Source: JAEUIX01 sp046156035
GTDB taxonomy: Bacteria > Planctomycetota > Phycisphaerae > Phycisphaerales > UBA1924
Length of the DNA stretch: 64,000 bases
Assembly (NCBI GenBank): GCA_046156035.1
Contig: JBJXEW010000014.1
Span: 62,001-126,000 of the forward strand
Reading direction: 5' to 3'
Position 1 is the stretch's first letter. The number at the start of each line of letters is the position of its first letter. This document shows, one piece after another, positions 15,958 to 23,853 of the stretch. A model generated the notes under the pieces. That model saw nothing but the letters and a program-made list of their open reading frames with translations. It had not been told where the DNA came from and did not search any database. The translations under genes and the position numbers were made by a program.

Positions 15958-18502
15958 GCGTGAGCGGCCGCGAGCAAGTTGGTGGAGTTCGGCGCTTGGC
16001 GCGGTGTTTGCCCTTGCGCTCTGCGGTGTGTTGGCGGTGCCAGCGCTGGCCGCGCCCGAAGTGAACATGCAGGTGTCGCTGGGGTGGGATGGCAAGTCGC
16101 TCGTCGCTGAGCGCTGGTGCCCGCTCAGTGCCACGATCGACGCTGGAACAACGGCGATGAACGCCGTCCTGATCGTTGAGTACGGTCAGGATGCAACGCA
16201 GCGCACGCAGGTCCGCCAGGCCGTGAGCACCACACCCGGGCGCGCTGTGCCCGTGCAGGCGGCGGTGTGCTTCGGCGGTTCTGCCGGGAGTCTCGAGGTC
16301 CGGCTGGAGTCAGCCGAGGGTCGCGTGCTGGCCCGGCGCGTGTACAGCACGTCGCCCGAGGCCGGTCGCGGCGAGTTGCCGCTGGACATCCTCGGCCCGC
16401 CCTACACGCTGGCGGGAACGCTGGGCGATTTCCCGGGTCTCTCCCGCGAGTCGCTTTCCATGCTCGCCGCGGCACCCGCGCTGATCCGGGACTTGGCCGC
16501 CGACGTGCACCCGGTCAGTCGCGCGGCGATGCCCGTGCTGCCGGCGGCGTACGAGAGCCTTGATCTGCTGGTGGTGCGTGCTTCGGATGCGCACGACATC
16601 GACGCTCGGGCCATGGCCGCGCTGCGGCAGTGGGTGCTGGGGGGTGGGCGTCTGGTGATCATGGCGGACGGGTCGTCCGCCGACGTGGGCATGTGGCTGG
16701 CAGCCAGCGCACGGGGCCCGCTCGTCGAGGTGCAGGATGCTGGCGTCGGTTCGCTGCCGGCTGCGCTGAAGGAGTTGATCCGGGTCCGCATGGTGCCTCC
16801 GAGCGTGTCGCCCGAACGCGACGGGTCCGATGGTCCGGCCCGCGAGGCACGCCGAGCCATTCGCCAGGCGCAAGCGCAGGCTCGGGCCAGGAGCCGTGGC
16901 AACACGGAGCCGGCGCCGCCCACGCCGCCCGTGCCGCCGACCACGGAGGCGGAACCTGCCTTTGAAGGAGGTGCGAAGGCCGCGGCCGACACGAGCGGGG
17001 CTCCTCAGCCGCCGCCCGAGGGTGCGAGCGCTTCGACATTCGAGCCGGTCGCCCAGATGCCGCGCCGGTTTCTGACGCTCTCTGCGCGGGCCCGAGCCGA
17101 GGGGTGGCAAACGTGCTGGGGCGAGTCGGCGGGTGCCGACAGGGGCTTGGCGGCTTTCGGGCCGATGGGCTTGGGCATGGTCGCGGTGGTTGGGTTTCAA
17201 CCGTCGCGCGTCGCGGCCAACGTTGTGCCGCGTGCCACGCACGCCGCGTGGGCCGAGGTGCTTGCCCTGGCATCCATCGAGAACCCCAGCACCGGGGACG
17301 AGTGGTTCGGGTCGTCGGGCACCAACAAGCGGACCGCCGCCGCGCTCGACGCGGTGCTGAACCGGTTGACGAATGTGCCGCCGATCAGCGCGTGGGTGTT
17401 CGTGGGTATCGGCATCAGCATGGGCGTGCTGGCCCTGATGGTGGGGCCGGTTGATTTTCTGACGCTGCGGTCCTGGTCGAGGCTGCCGCGCAGTTGGGCT
17501 ACGTGCCTGCTGTGGACCGGCCTTGCGGGCGTGGCGGCCTACATGCTGCCCCTTGTCCTTCGAGGGGGAGCCACGCGCATCGAGCAACTGAGCGTGCTTG
17601 ATTGCGTCGCGGCACCCGGCATCGTCCCGCTGGCGTTCCAGTCGAGCACCACCACGCTCTGGGCGGATTCGCCGCTCACGGGCTCGTTCGATGCGGCCGG
17701 CAATGCGGGGCGTGGTGCAGAGCATCAGCGCCGCGCCCCCGGCATGTGGCGTGGCGTGTCGTCGCTTGAGTCCGGCGGGGGCGAGGGTCGCTCGCTGGGC
17801 CTGCCACAGATCCAGATGGCCCAGCGGCCTGCCGCGCTCGGGGCGGGCGGGGACGATGAGTGGGGGGGTGTCGGCGTGGGAGCCGAGGGTGAGACGAGCG
17901 TGGCGCCGGACGGGCACACGCAAGCGCGCTGGACCCTGCGAGCCGCCACCGACGAGCGACGCCTCCTGCCTGACATTTCGATCGTGGCGGCCGAGGGCGA
18001 GTTGCGACTGATCGCTCGCGGGCCGGCCGGGGCGGCCGCGACGATCCGGCACGCTGCGGTGCGCACCGCCTCCGGCTGGTCCGACCTTGCATGGTCGCCG
18101 GGTGCCGGCGCGTTCACGCACCTGCTGCGGGCCGAAGGTGCAATGACCACCGACGAGCCCGTCTGGTTCGGACGGGCACAGCCCAGCAGCGTGGAGCAGA
18201 GCAGCATCTGGAAGTTCGACCTCGGGCTTGACCGCGTGGATTACTCGCCGCGTGTCGCCACGGCCTTGGCCGCGCCCGGGCGACGGACGGCCGCAATTGA
18301 TGCGCGTGTGGCCGGCGGGGCCTGGGCGCTCGTCGTGCTGGACATCGCCGATCCACTGGCGGACGTTGTGTTCCGCTCGTCGCGGGGTTCCGAAACGCCG
18401 GTGAGTCGGAGCATGATCGTGCGGTGGCTCATGCCGTTGCCGGCGGGCTTGATGCCGCCCGCGCCGGTTCCGTCCGAGTCAACCCCAGGAGACGGGTCGT
18501 GA
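15956..18502 (+). CDS. large secreted/membrane protein of VWA-ABC cluster, function unknown
   Basis: This 848-residue protein has a clear signal peptide (basic start, hydrophobic ALGAVFALALCGVLAVPA, cleavage near ALA-AP at residue 32). It then has a beta-rich extracytoplasmic region with an amidotransferase-like strand (WVLGGGRLVIMADGSS, near residue 223) and a low-complexity Pro/Ala segment (residues about 290-365). Two closely spaced TM segments (VFVGIGISMGVLALMVGP near residue 482; TCLLWTGLAGVAAYMLPLVL near 517) are followed by another extracytoplasmic-looking domain. The stop overlaps the start of the ABC ATPase gene by 4 bp, so the two are translationally coupled. It plausibly works with that ABC transporter. 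I do not recognise a named family. Confidence 0.75.
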   Translation: MRERPRASWWSSALGAVFALALCGVLAVPALAAPEVNMQVSLGWDGKSLVAERWCPLSATIDAGTTAMNAVLIVEYGQDATQRTQVRQAVSTTPGRAVPVQAAVCFGGSAGSLEVRLESAEGRVLARRVYSTSPEAGRGELPLDILGPPYTLAGTLGDFPGLSRESLSMLAAAPALIRDLAADVHPVSRAAMPVLPAAYESLDLLVVRASDAHDIDARAMAALRQWVLGGGRLVIMADGSSADVGMWLAASARGPLVEVQDAGVGSLPAALKELIRVRMVPPSVSPERDGSDGPAREARRAIRQAQAQARARSRGNTEPAPPTPPVPPTTEAEPAFEGGAKAAADTSGAPQPPPEGASASTFEPVAQMPRRFLTLSARARAEGWQTCWGESAGADRGLAAFGPMGLGMVAVVGFQPSRVAANVVPRATHAAWAEVLALASIENPSTGDEWFGSSGTNKRTAAALDAVLNRLTNVPPISAWVFVGIGISMGVLALMVGPVDFLTLRSWSRLPRSWATCLLWTGLAGVAAYMLPLVLRGGATRIEQLSVLDCVAAPGIVPLAFQSSTTTLWADSPLTGSFDAAGNAGRGAEHQRRAPGMWRGVSSLESGGGEGRSLGLPQIQMAQRPAALGAGGDDEWGGVGVGAEGETSVAPDGHTQARWTLRAATDERRLLPDISIVAAEGELRLIARGPAGAAATIRHAAVRTASGWSDLAWSPGAGAFTHLLRAEGAMTTDEPVWFGRAQPSSVEQSSIWKFDLGLDRVDYSPRVATALAAPGRRTAAIDARVAGGAWALVVLDIADPLADVVFRSSRGSETPVSRSMIVRWLMPLPAGLMPPAPVPSESTPGDGS

Positions 18503-19470
18503 TCGAGATCAGCGATGTGAGCAAGCGCTTCGGCAAACTCGTGGCCCTGCGGCACGTGTCGCTGTCGATCGGCCCCGGCGAGGTCTTCGGGTTCATCGGA
18601 CCCAACGGTGCGGGCAAGAGCACCACCATGAAGGTGCTGGCCGGCCTCCTCAAGCCCGACACCGGCAAGGCCACGGTGTGCGGGCACTGCTGCGTGAAAG
18701 ACGCGGCGTCCGTGCGCAAGGTGCTGGGCTACATGCCCGACTTCCTGGGTGTGTACGACGATCTCACGGTGGATGAGTACCTCCAGTTTTTCGCCGCGGC
18801 GTACCGCGTGCCACGCTCCCGCAGGCGGGCCGTGGTCGATTCGGTGCTGGAACTGACGGACCTGCGGGGCAAGCGCGACGCGATGGTGGACTCGCTCAGC
18901 CGCGGCATGCAGCAGCGGCTGGGCGTGGCACGCGTGCTGATCCACGAGCCCAAGGTGCTGCTGCTGGACGAACCCGCCAGCGGGCTGGACCCGCGTGCCC
19001 GCATCGAACTGCGCGAGTTGCTGCTGGAACTGCGCCGCATGGGCAAGTGCATCATGGTGAGTTCGCACATCCTGACCGAACTGGCCGAGATGTGCACGAG
19101 CATCGGCATCATCGAGAAGGGTGAACTTCTCTACGCGGGGTCGATCCAGGATGCGCTCACCAAGGCCGGGGCGGGCGAGCGCATCGCCCTGCGGCTCGAG
19201 GCGGGCTCGCTCGCATCCGGCGCGGCCATCGACGCGCTCCAGGCCGATCCACGGGTCGTGCGCGTCGTTGCCGACGACACGCCGCCCGAGGGCGAGAGCC
19301 CCGCAAGCGCCGATGTCGCCCTCACGATTGACCTGGCACCGGGCAACCACTCGCACCACTTCCTCATCGAGGCCGTGACGACGCGCGGCGGGCGGATCGC
19401 CTCCTTCACGCCCCGCCCGATGAAACTCGAAGATGCGTTCCTGCGCCTGACCAAGGGCACGCTGAACTGA
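18499..19470 (+). CDS. ABC-2 type transporter ATP-binding protein
   Basis: This 323-residue ATPase drives an ABC-2 exporter, probably with the membrane protein encoded next. Walker A is GPNGAGKST, the signature is LSRGMQQRLGVARVLIHEP, Walker B is LLLDEPASGLDP and the H-loop is SSHI. A C-terminal extension of about 100 residues after the nucleotide-binding domain is common in this group. The GTG start at 18499 overlaps the previous stop (GTGA) with AGGAG just upstream, so it is preferred over a longer frame starting inside the preceding gene. It resembles GldA-type ATPases in context, but the substrate is unknown. Confidence 0.92.
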   Translation: MIEISDVSKRFGKLVALRHVSLSIGPGEVFGFIGPNGAGKSTTMKVLAGLLKPDTGKATVCGHCCVKDAASVRKVLGYMPDFLGVYDDLTVDEYLQFFAAAYRVPRSRRRAVVDSVLELTDLRGKRDAMVDSLSRGMQQRLGVARVLIHEPKVLLLDEPASGLDPRARIELRELLLELRRMGKCIMVSSHILTELAEMCTSIGIIEKGELLYAGSIQDALTKAGAGERIALRLEAGSLASGAAIDALQADPRVVRVVADDTPPEGESPASADVALTIDLAPGNHSHHFLIEAVTTRGGRIASFTPRPMKLEDAFLRLTKGTLN

Positions 19471-19483
19471 CCGGGCGCAGGCC

Positions 19484-21391
19484 ATGAGCAACGCCTCAAC
19501 CCATCCTGCTCTTGCGTCCGTCCCGGCCCGTGCCGGGGGTGTCTCATGGCGAGACCGCCTGCGCGCTGTGAACCCGGTTGAACTGCTCTTCTCACCCGTG
19601 TACGCCCGCGACATGGCCATTGTGGCCCGCAGGCGCGGCACCTACTGGGTGCGGGGTGGCTATGCGGCCGTCCTCCTGTTCTTTGTAGGCCTCACTTTCT
19701 GGGGGGTGTATTTCACCTCGCAGCAACTCAGCGGCGCGGCACGGCTTCAGGCCTTCCAACAACTGGCACCGGGTGTGGCCCTCGCCATGGCGTGGGTGCA
19801 GTTTCTCGGCCTGGCCTTCATTGCCCCGAACCTTGCCGCTTCCGCACTCACCGACGAGAAGCGCAACCGCACGCTCGCGACGCTGGCCACCACGCCGCTC
19901 ACGTCGGGCGAGATCGTCTTCGGCCTCTTCGCCAGCCGCTGGCAGCAGTTGCTCTTGCTCGCGCTGCTGGCCACGCCGCTGCTGATGGTGCTGCGCGCCT
20001 TCGGCGGCCTGGAGGTGGAATACATCGTCTCCACCTCCAGCATCGCGCTCAGCACGGCGGCGCTGGCCGTGTCCCTCACGCTGCTCGGTTCCACGTTCGC
20101 CACGCGGCCGAGCGGCGCCACGGGCTTTGCGCTCGGATCGCTGCTGGCGATCTCGATCGTGCCAGCCATGACAGTTTCGCTGAGCGAGTATCTGCTTGGC
20201 TTCACCGCTTCGGCGGAGGTGCGTCTGGCGACCGCGTTGCTCAGCCCGCCCGTGTCCATGACGACCGTGGCGCTCAGCGGCGCGCGCGGCCCCACGATCC
20301 CGACCGGCATGAGCCTGACCGCCTTCTGGATGCTCGCCTCGGGCATCTACCTGGCCCTGGCGGTCGCGGTTTGTGGCGGCGCGGCGGTGATCCTGCGGCA
20401 TGTGATGCTGCGTGTGGCCTTGCACGAGGCGGCGCCAGGCGCCGATCGCGTGCCGCGGCCCCGCCGCGCGGCCAGGCCTGCCGCGCCCAAGCCCGGAGAG
20501 ACCGCGGCAACAGCCGGGGCATCACGCCCGCCGGCCGAGCGGCTCTCGCGCACGGTGGGCGACCGGCCCGTGCTGTGGCGCGAGGTGCGGCGGAAGGCCG
20601 TCCGCATGCCCGCGATCATGCTCACCATTGTGTTCATCGTCGCCACGCTGGGCACGGCGATCATCCACTGGTTGGTCTCCGACCATCACGCCATCACCAT
20701 GGGCATCGTCGGGGTGGCCGTGTTCATCCATGTGCTGCTGGCGTGCGGGGCCGCGGCCGGGGCCGTGACGGATGAGGTGCAGGGGCGCACATGGGGGGTG
20801 CTGCTCACCACCGCGCTGCGGCCGCGTGAGATTCTGCTGGGCAAAGCGATCGGCGCGGCCCGGGGGCTGAGCGCGATCCCCATCTACGTGCTGATCGTGC
20901 TGGCCATCAAGACGGTGCTGGGCCACTTCAACCCGGTGGGCCTGGTGCACGTGGCGCTGATCTTCGCGGGTGTGGCCGCGCTCTTGTGCCCGCTGGGCGC
21001 GTTCTTCAGCCTGGTCTGCCGCAAGACCTCGACCGCCACAAGCCTGAACATGTTGGTGGCGGCGTTTCTGTGGCTGGGCCTGCCGCTGGTGGTGGCGCTG
21101 GTGTTCCTCACCGGCTACGTTGGCTCGCAGTGGACGTGGCTCGGCGAGTTCCTCACGCGGGCCGTGGTCTGTGTAAACCCGTTCCAACTCCTGCCCCAGG
21201 CGGTCGACGGCGCGTATGCCCAGGCGGGCATCGCCAGCCTGCGTTACCGAATGGGCAGCGGCGCGCCGATGGGCGTGTGGGGCTTCTCGCTGGCGGTGCT
21301 GGTGTTTGCCGGCTTGTGCGCGGCGGGCGGCGCTGCGGCCCTGTGGTTGGCCGAACGGGTCTTCCCGCGGTACGGGCTGCGGTCGTCGTGA
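19484..21391 (+). CDS. ABC-2 type transporter permease
   Basis: A 635-residue integral membrane protein. Hydrophobic spans cluster in two blocks: YAAVLLFFVGLTFWGVYF through ALAVAVCGGAAVILRHVML, then after a cytoplasmic Arg/Pro/Ala-rich linker (about residues 305-355) IMLTIVFIVATLGTAIIHWL to the C-terminus. The motif LTDEKRNRTLATLATTPLTSGEIV and its later counterpart VTDEVQGRTWGVLLTTALRPREIL are the repeated ABC-2 permease signature, so two permease domains are fused. It starts 14 nt after the ATPase gene and is surely its partner. It converges with the aminotransferase gene. Confidence 0.88.
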   Translation: MSNASTHPALASVPARAGGVSWRDRLRAVNPVELLFSPVYARDMAIVARRRGTYWVRGGYAAVLLFFVGLTFWGVYFTSQQLSGAARLQAFQQLAPGVALAMAWVQFLGLAFIAPNLAASALTDEKRNRTLATLATTPLTSGEIVFGLFASRWQQLLLLALLATPLLMVLRAFGGLEVEYIVSTSSIALSTAALAVSLTLLGSTFATRPSGATGFALGSLLAISIVPAMTVSLSEYLLGFTASAEVRLATALLSPPVSMTTVALSGARGPTIPTGMSLTAFWMLASGIYLALAVAVCGGAAVILRHVMLRVALHEAAPGADRVPRPRRAARPAAPKPGETAATAGASRPPAERLSRTVGDRPVLWREVRRKAVRMPAIMLTIVFIVATLGTAIIHWLVSDHHAITMGIVGVAVFIHVLLACGAAAGAVTDEVQGRTWGVLLTTALRPREILLGKAIGAARGLSAIPIYVLIVLAIKTVLGHFNPVGLVHVALIFAGVAALLCPLGAFFSLVCRKTSTATSLNMLVAAFLWLGLPLVVALVFLTGYVGSQWTWLGEFLTRAVVCVNPFQLLPQAVDGAYAQAGIASLRYRMGSGAPMGVWGFSLAVLVFAGLCAAGGAAALWLAERVFPRYGLRSS

Positions 21392-21406
21392 AGGCCCGGC
21401 CCGGCG

Positions 21407-22747
21407 CTATCGCCCCAACGCCCCGGCCACCTTGACGAGTGCCTCGTTCACCACGCGCACGTGCTCGTCGCTGAGGTTGTGGTGCATGGGGATGCTCATC
21501 ACCTCTTTGGCGAGCAGGCCCGACACGGCCGGGTGCTCGGTGGCAAATGCCGCGAACGCGGGCTGGCGCGTGAGGCACTTGGGATAGTGCACGGCGTTGG
21601 GCACGCCCTCGGCGTGCAGGGCCTTGGAGATCTCATCGCGGGGTGCCGTGAAGCGACCGTCCGCGAAGCGGATCGTGTACAGGTGATAGGCGGACTCGGC
21701 GCCCGGCGTCACGCCCAGGGCCGACACGCCGGGGATCGCATCACCGGCCAGCATCGCGTCGTAGCGCTTCGCGACGGCGCGGCGTGTGTCGGTCTCGCTC
21801 TGCAAGCGGTCCAGACGCGAGCAGCCCAGCGCCCCCGCGATGTCGTTGAGGCGGTAGTTGTACCCCACCTGCGCGTGCAGGTACTTCTCGGTCTCGCCGT
21901 GCGAGCGGAGCAGTTTGATCTGCGCCGCCAGCGCATCGTCGTTGCAGGTCACCATGCCGCCTTCGCCGGTGGGCAGGTTCTTGGTGGCGTAGAAGGAATA
22001 CGTCACCGCGTCGCCGAACTGGCCGATGCCCTTGCCCTTGTAGGTGGAGAGGTGGGCCTGGGCCGCATCAAAGATCACCTTCAGGTTGTGCGCCTTGGCC
22101 AACGCCAGCACGCCGTCAATATCCACGGGGCAGCCGTACATGTGCGTCGCGGCAATGGCGCGGGTCTTCTTGCCCGCCTTGCGAGCCGCGTCGGCGATGC
22201 TCAACTGACCGGTGGTCGGGTCGGCATCGACGAAGACGGGTATGCCGCCGCGGGCAACCACCATGCTCACGGTGGCGATGTACGACCACGCGGGCACGAG
22301 CACCTCGTCGCCGGGTTTGAACAGCGGCTCGTAGGCCAGTTGCAGGGCGCACGTTCCGTTTGCGCAGGTCATGGCGTGCTTGGCGCCCGACATCTCACCG
22401 AATCGCACTTCGAGTTCAGCGCACTTGGTCGCGGCCCGGAGCATGCCCGAGCGCAGCACCTTCACCGCGGCTTCGATATCGGCCTCAGAGAGGCCCGTGG
22501 CCATGAACGGAACGGGCGTCTTGCTGACGGGCGTGCCCCCACGAACAGCCAGCGTGTCGCCCTGAGCGGACGTGGCGGTGCGGGGGCTGGCGGCGGATGT
22601 CGGGGCGGTGGTGGTCAAGGGGTGTCCTTTGGGCTGGCCCGCGGCGGGGGAAGCGGACATTGTTGGGGAAGTCGCGGGCCATGTAAACCCGTGCGCAAGA
22701 AAACGCACCCCCACATCCGGCGTGCGTGTTTGGGTGATGTTTCCCAT
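21407..22747 (-). CDS. DegT/DnrJ/EryC1/StrS family PLP-dependent aminotransferase
   Basis: A sugar aminotransferase-type enzyme, usually making amino sugars for surface polysaccharides or glycosylated products. The internal aldimine lysine is in FYATKNLPTGEGG (about Lys256), DAAQAHLSTYKGKGIGQFG provides the cofactor-pocket Asp, and YNYRLNDIAGALG is the conserved substrate-side block. The core begins at about GGTPVSKTPVPF, preceded by a Ser/Thr/Pro-rich tail of about 70 residues. The start at 22747 has AAGGA just upstream; ATG 22660 is an alternative with no ribosome site and would give a 417-residue protein. No other sugar-nucleotide genes are nearby. Fold-type assignment is firm, substrate is not. 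Confidence 0.88.
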   Translation of the reverse strand: MGNITQTRTPDVGVRFLAHGFTWPATSPTMSASPAAGQPKGHPLTTTAPTSAASPRTATSAQGDTLAVRGGTPVSKTPVPFMATGLSEADIEAAVKVLRSGMLRAATKCAELEVRFGEMSGAKHAMTCANGTCALQLAYEPLFKPGDEVLVPAWSYIATVSMVVARGGIPVFVDADPTTGQLSIADAARKAGKKTRAIAATHMYGCPVDIDGVLALAKAHNLKVIFDAAQAHLSTYKGKGIGQFGDAVTYSFYATKNLPTGEGGMVTCNDDALAAQIKLLRSHGETEKYLHAQVGYNYRLNDIAGALGCSRLDRLQSETDTRRAVAKRYDAMLAGDAIPGVSALGVTPGAESAYHLYTIRFADGRFTAPRDEISKALHAEGVPNAVHYPKCLTRQPAFAAFATEHPAVSGLLAKEVMSIPMHHNLSDEHVRVVNEALVKVAGALGR

Positions 22748-22869
22748 TTTCCTTCCCCTGCTGACCAACCGTTCGTGATCTGACGACGAATAGACAGGGC
22801 CAGTGGCCGCCCCGCTCGTCCGCGGCCAACGGCCGGGGCTTCGTAGGGGTGGGTGAGCCGCCAGCCGCT

Positions 22870-22875
22870 TAGGAT
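22870..22875 (+). promoter_or_regulatory. -10-like box TAGGAT ahead of the export-type operon
   Basis: TAGGAT is followed by 6 nt and the ATG at 22882. No Shine-Dalgarno is present. This is the only promoter-like element seen ahead of the four-gene operon and implies a leaderless first gene. Confidence 0.45.
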
Positions 22876-22881
22876 TGACGC

Positions 22882-23853
22882 ATGTACAGGGCGAGTCGCC
22901 TTCTCGTGTCCGCCGTTGCCTTCGCGGGGTGGCCCGCCGCGCTGGCGGGTGCCCGTGCGCCCGCGTCGGCGGTGCCGTCGGTGCCGGTCGCGACGGTTCC
23001 GGCGGGCGATGTGTGGGCCGCGCGTTCGGCCCGCTTTGGCGGCAGCGAGTGGATCACTCGGCCCAGCCGCGACACGACGATGGAGTTTCCGCAGCCGCTG
23101 GAGATCGCGGAGGTGGCGGTGACGGGTGGTCAGCAGGTGAAGCGAGGTCAGGTGCTGGTGCGAGCCAAGGACGAGGAGGCCCGGGCCGCGCTCATGGCCC
23201 AGAAACTCCGCGCCGCCAACGACACGGAGGTGCGCAACGCCCGGGCCAACCTGGAACTGGCCCAGAGCCGGTTTGATGCCGCAGAAGAGGCCAAGAAGCG
23301 CGAGGCCGTGGCGCAGGCGGAGCACGACGAGCGGCGGATTGGCCTGGAAGTTGCCAAGATCAATGTTGACGCGGCCGAGCAGCGCATGAAGGAGGAGCAG
23401 TACCGCGCGGTGCAACTGGAGGAGCAGGCCAAGCGGTTCCGGCTGGAGGCTCCGTTTGACGGGGTGATCGATCAGGTCTTCGCCGAACTCGGTCAGACCT
23501 TCGGCGAGAACAAGCCGGTCGTCCGCATCGTGGCGATCGATCCGATGTGGATTGATGTGCCCATCGCCACCGACCAGACGCTGACGTCGCGACTGGTGCA
23601 GGGCTCACCCGCGTGGGCTTTGCTGGAGGTGCCCGGTGACGAGGTGGTGATCCCCTCCCGGGTGCTGTACGTGGCGCCCTCGGCCAACGCCGCGTCGAGC
23701 ACGCGCTTGGTGCGTGTGGAGGTGCCCAACCGCGCCGGGTGGCCGGCGGGCACACGGGCGCGGGTGCGGTTTGATGCGCCCGGCCCGGAGTGGAAGGTGT
23801 CCGCCGGGGCACCGCCCGCTCCTGCCGCGGGCCGGGCGGAGGTGGGGAGATGA
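22882..23853 (+). CDS. HlyD-type periplasmic adaptor (membrane fusion protein)
   Basis: A 323-residue exported protein with signal peptide (LLVSAVAFAGWPAALAGARA). It has the split lipoyl/barrel-sandwich halves of an HlyD/RND adaptor: QPLEIAEVAVTGGQQVKRGQ (first half, about residue 74) and FRLEAPFDGVIDQVFAELGQ (second half, about residue 190), with a long coiled-coil hairpin between them rich in Ala/Glu/Lys. A beta-barrel-like region (AIDPMWIDVPIATDQTL) follows. It is the first gene of an operon whose next start overlaps its stop (ATGA). It is the smallest of three HlyD-type proteins encoded here. No outer-membrane channel gene is seen. Confidence 0.85.
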   Translation: MYRASRLLVSAVAFAGWPAALAGARAPASAVPSVPVATVPAGDVWAARSARFGGSEWITRPSRDTTMEFPQPLEIAEVAVTGGQQVKRGQVLVRAKDEEARAALMAQKLRAANDTEVRNARANLELAQSRFDAAEEAKKREAVAQAEHDERRIGLEVAKINVDAAEQRMKEEQYRAVQLEEQAKRFRLEAPFDGVIDQVFAELGQTFGENKPVVRIVAIDPMWIDVPIATDQTLTSRLVQGSPAWALLEVPGDEVVIPSRVLYVAPSANAASSTRLVRVEVPNRAGWPAGTRARVRFDAPGPEWKVSAGAPPAPAAGRAEVGR

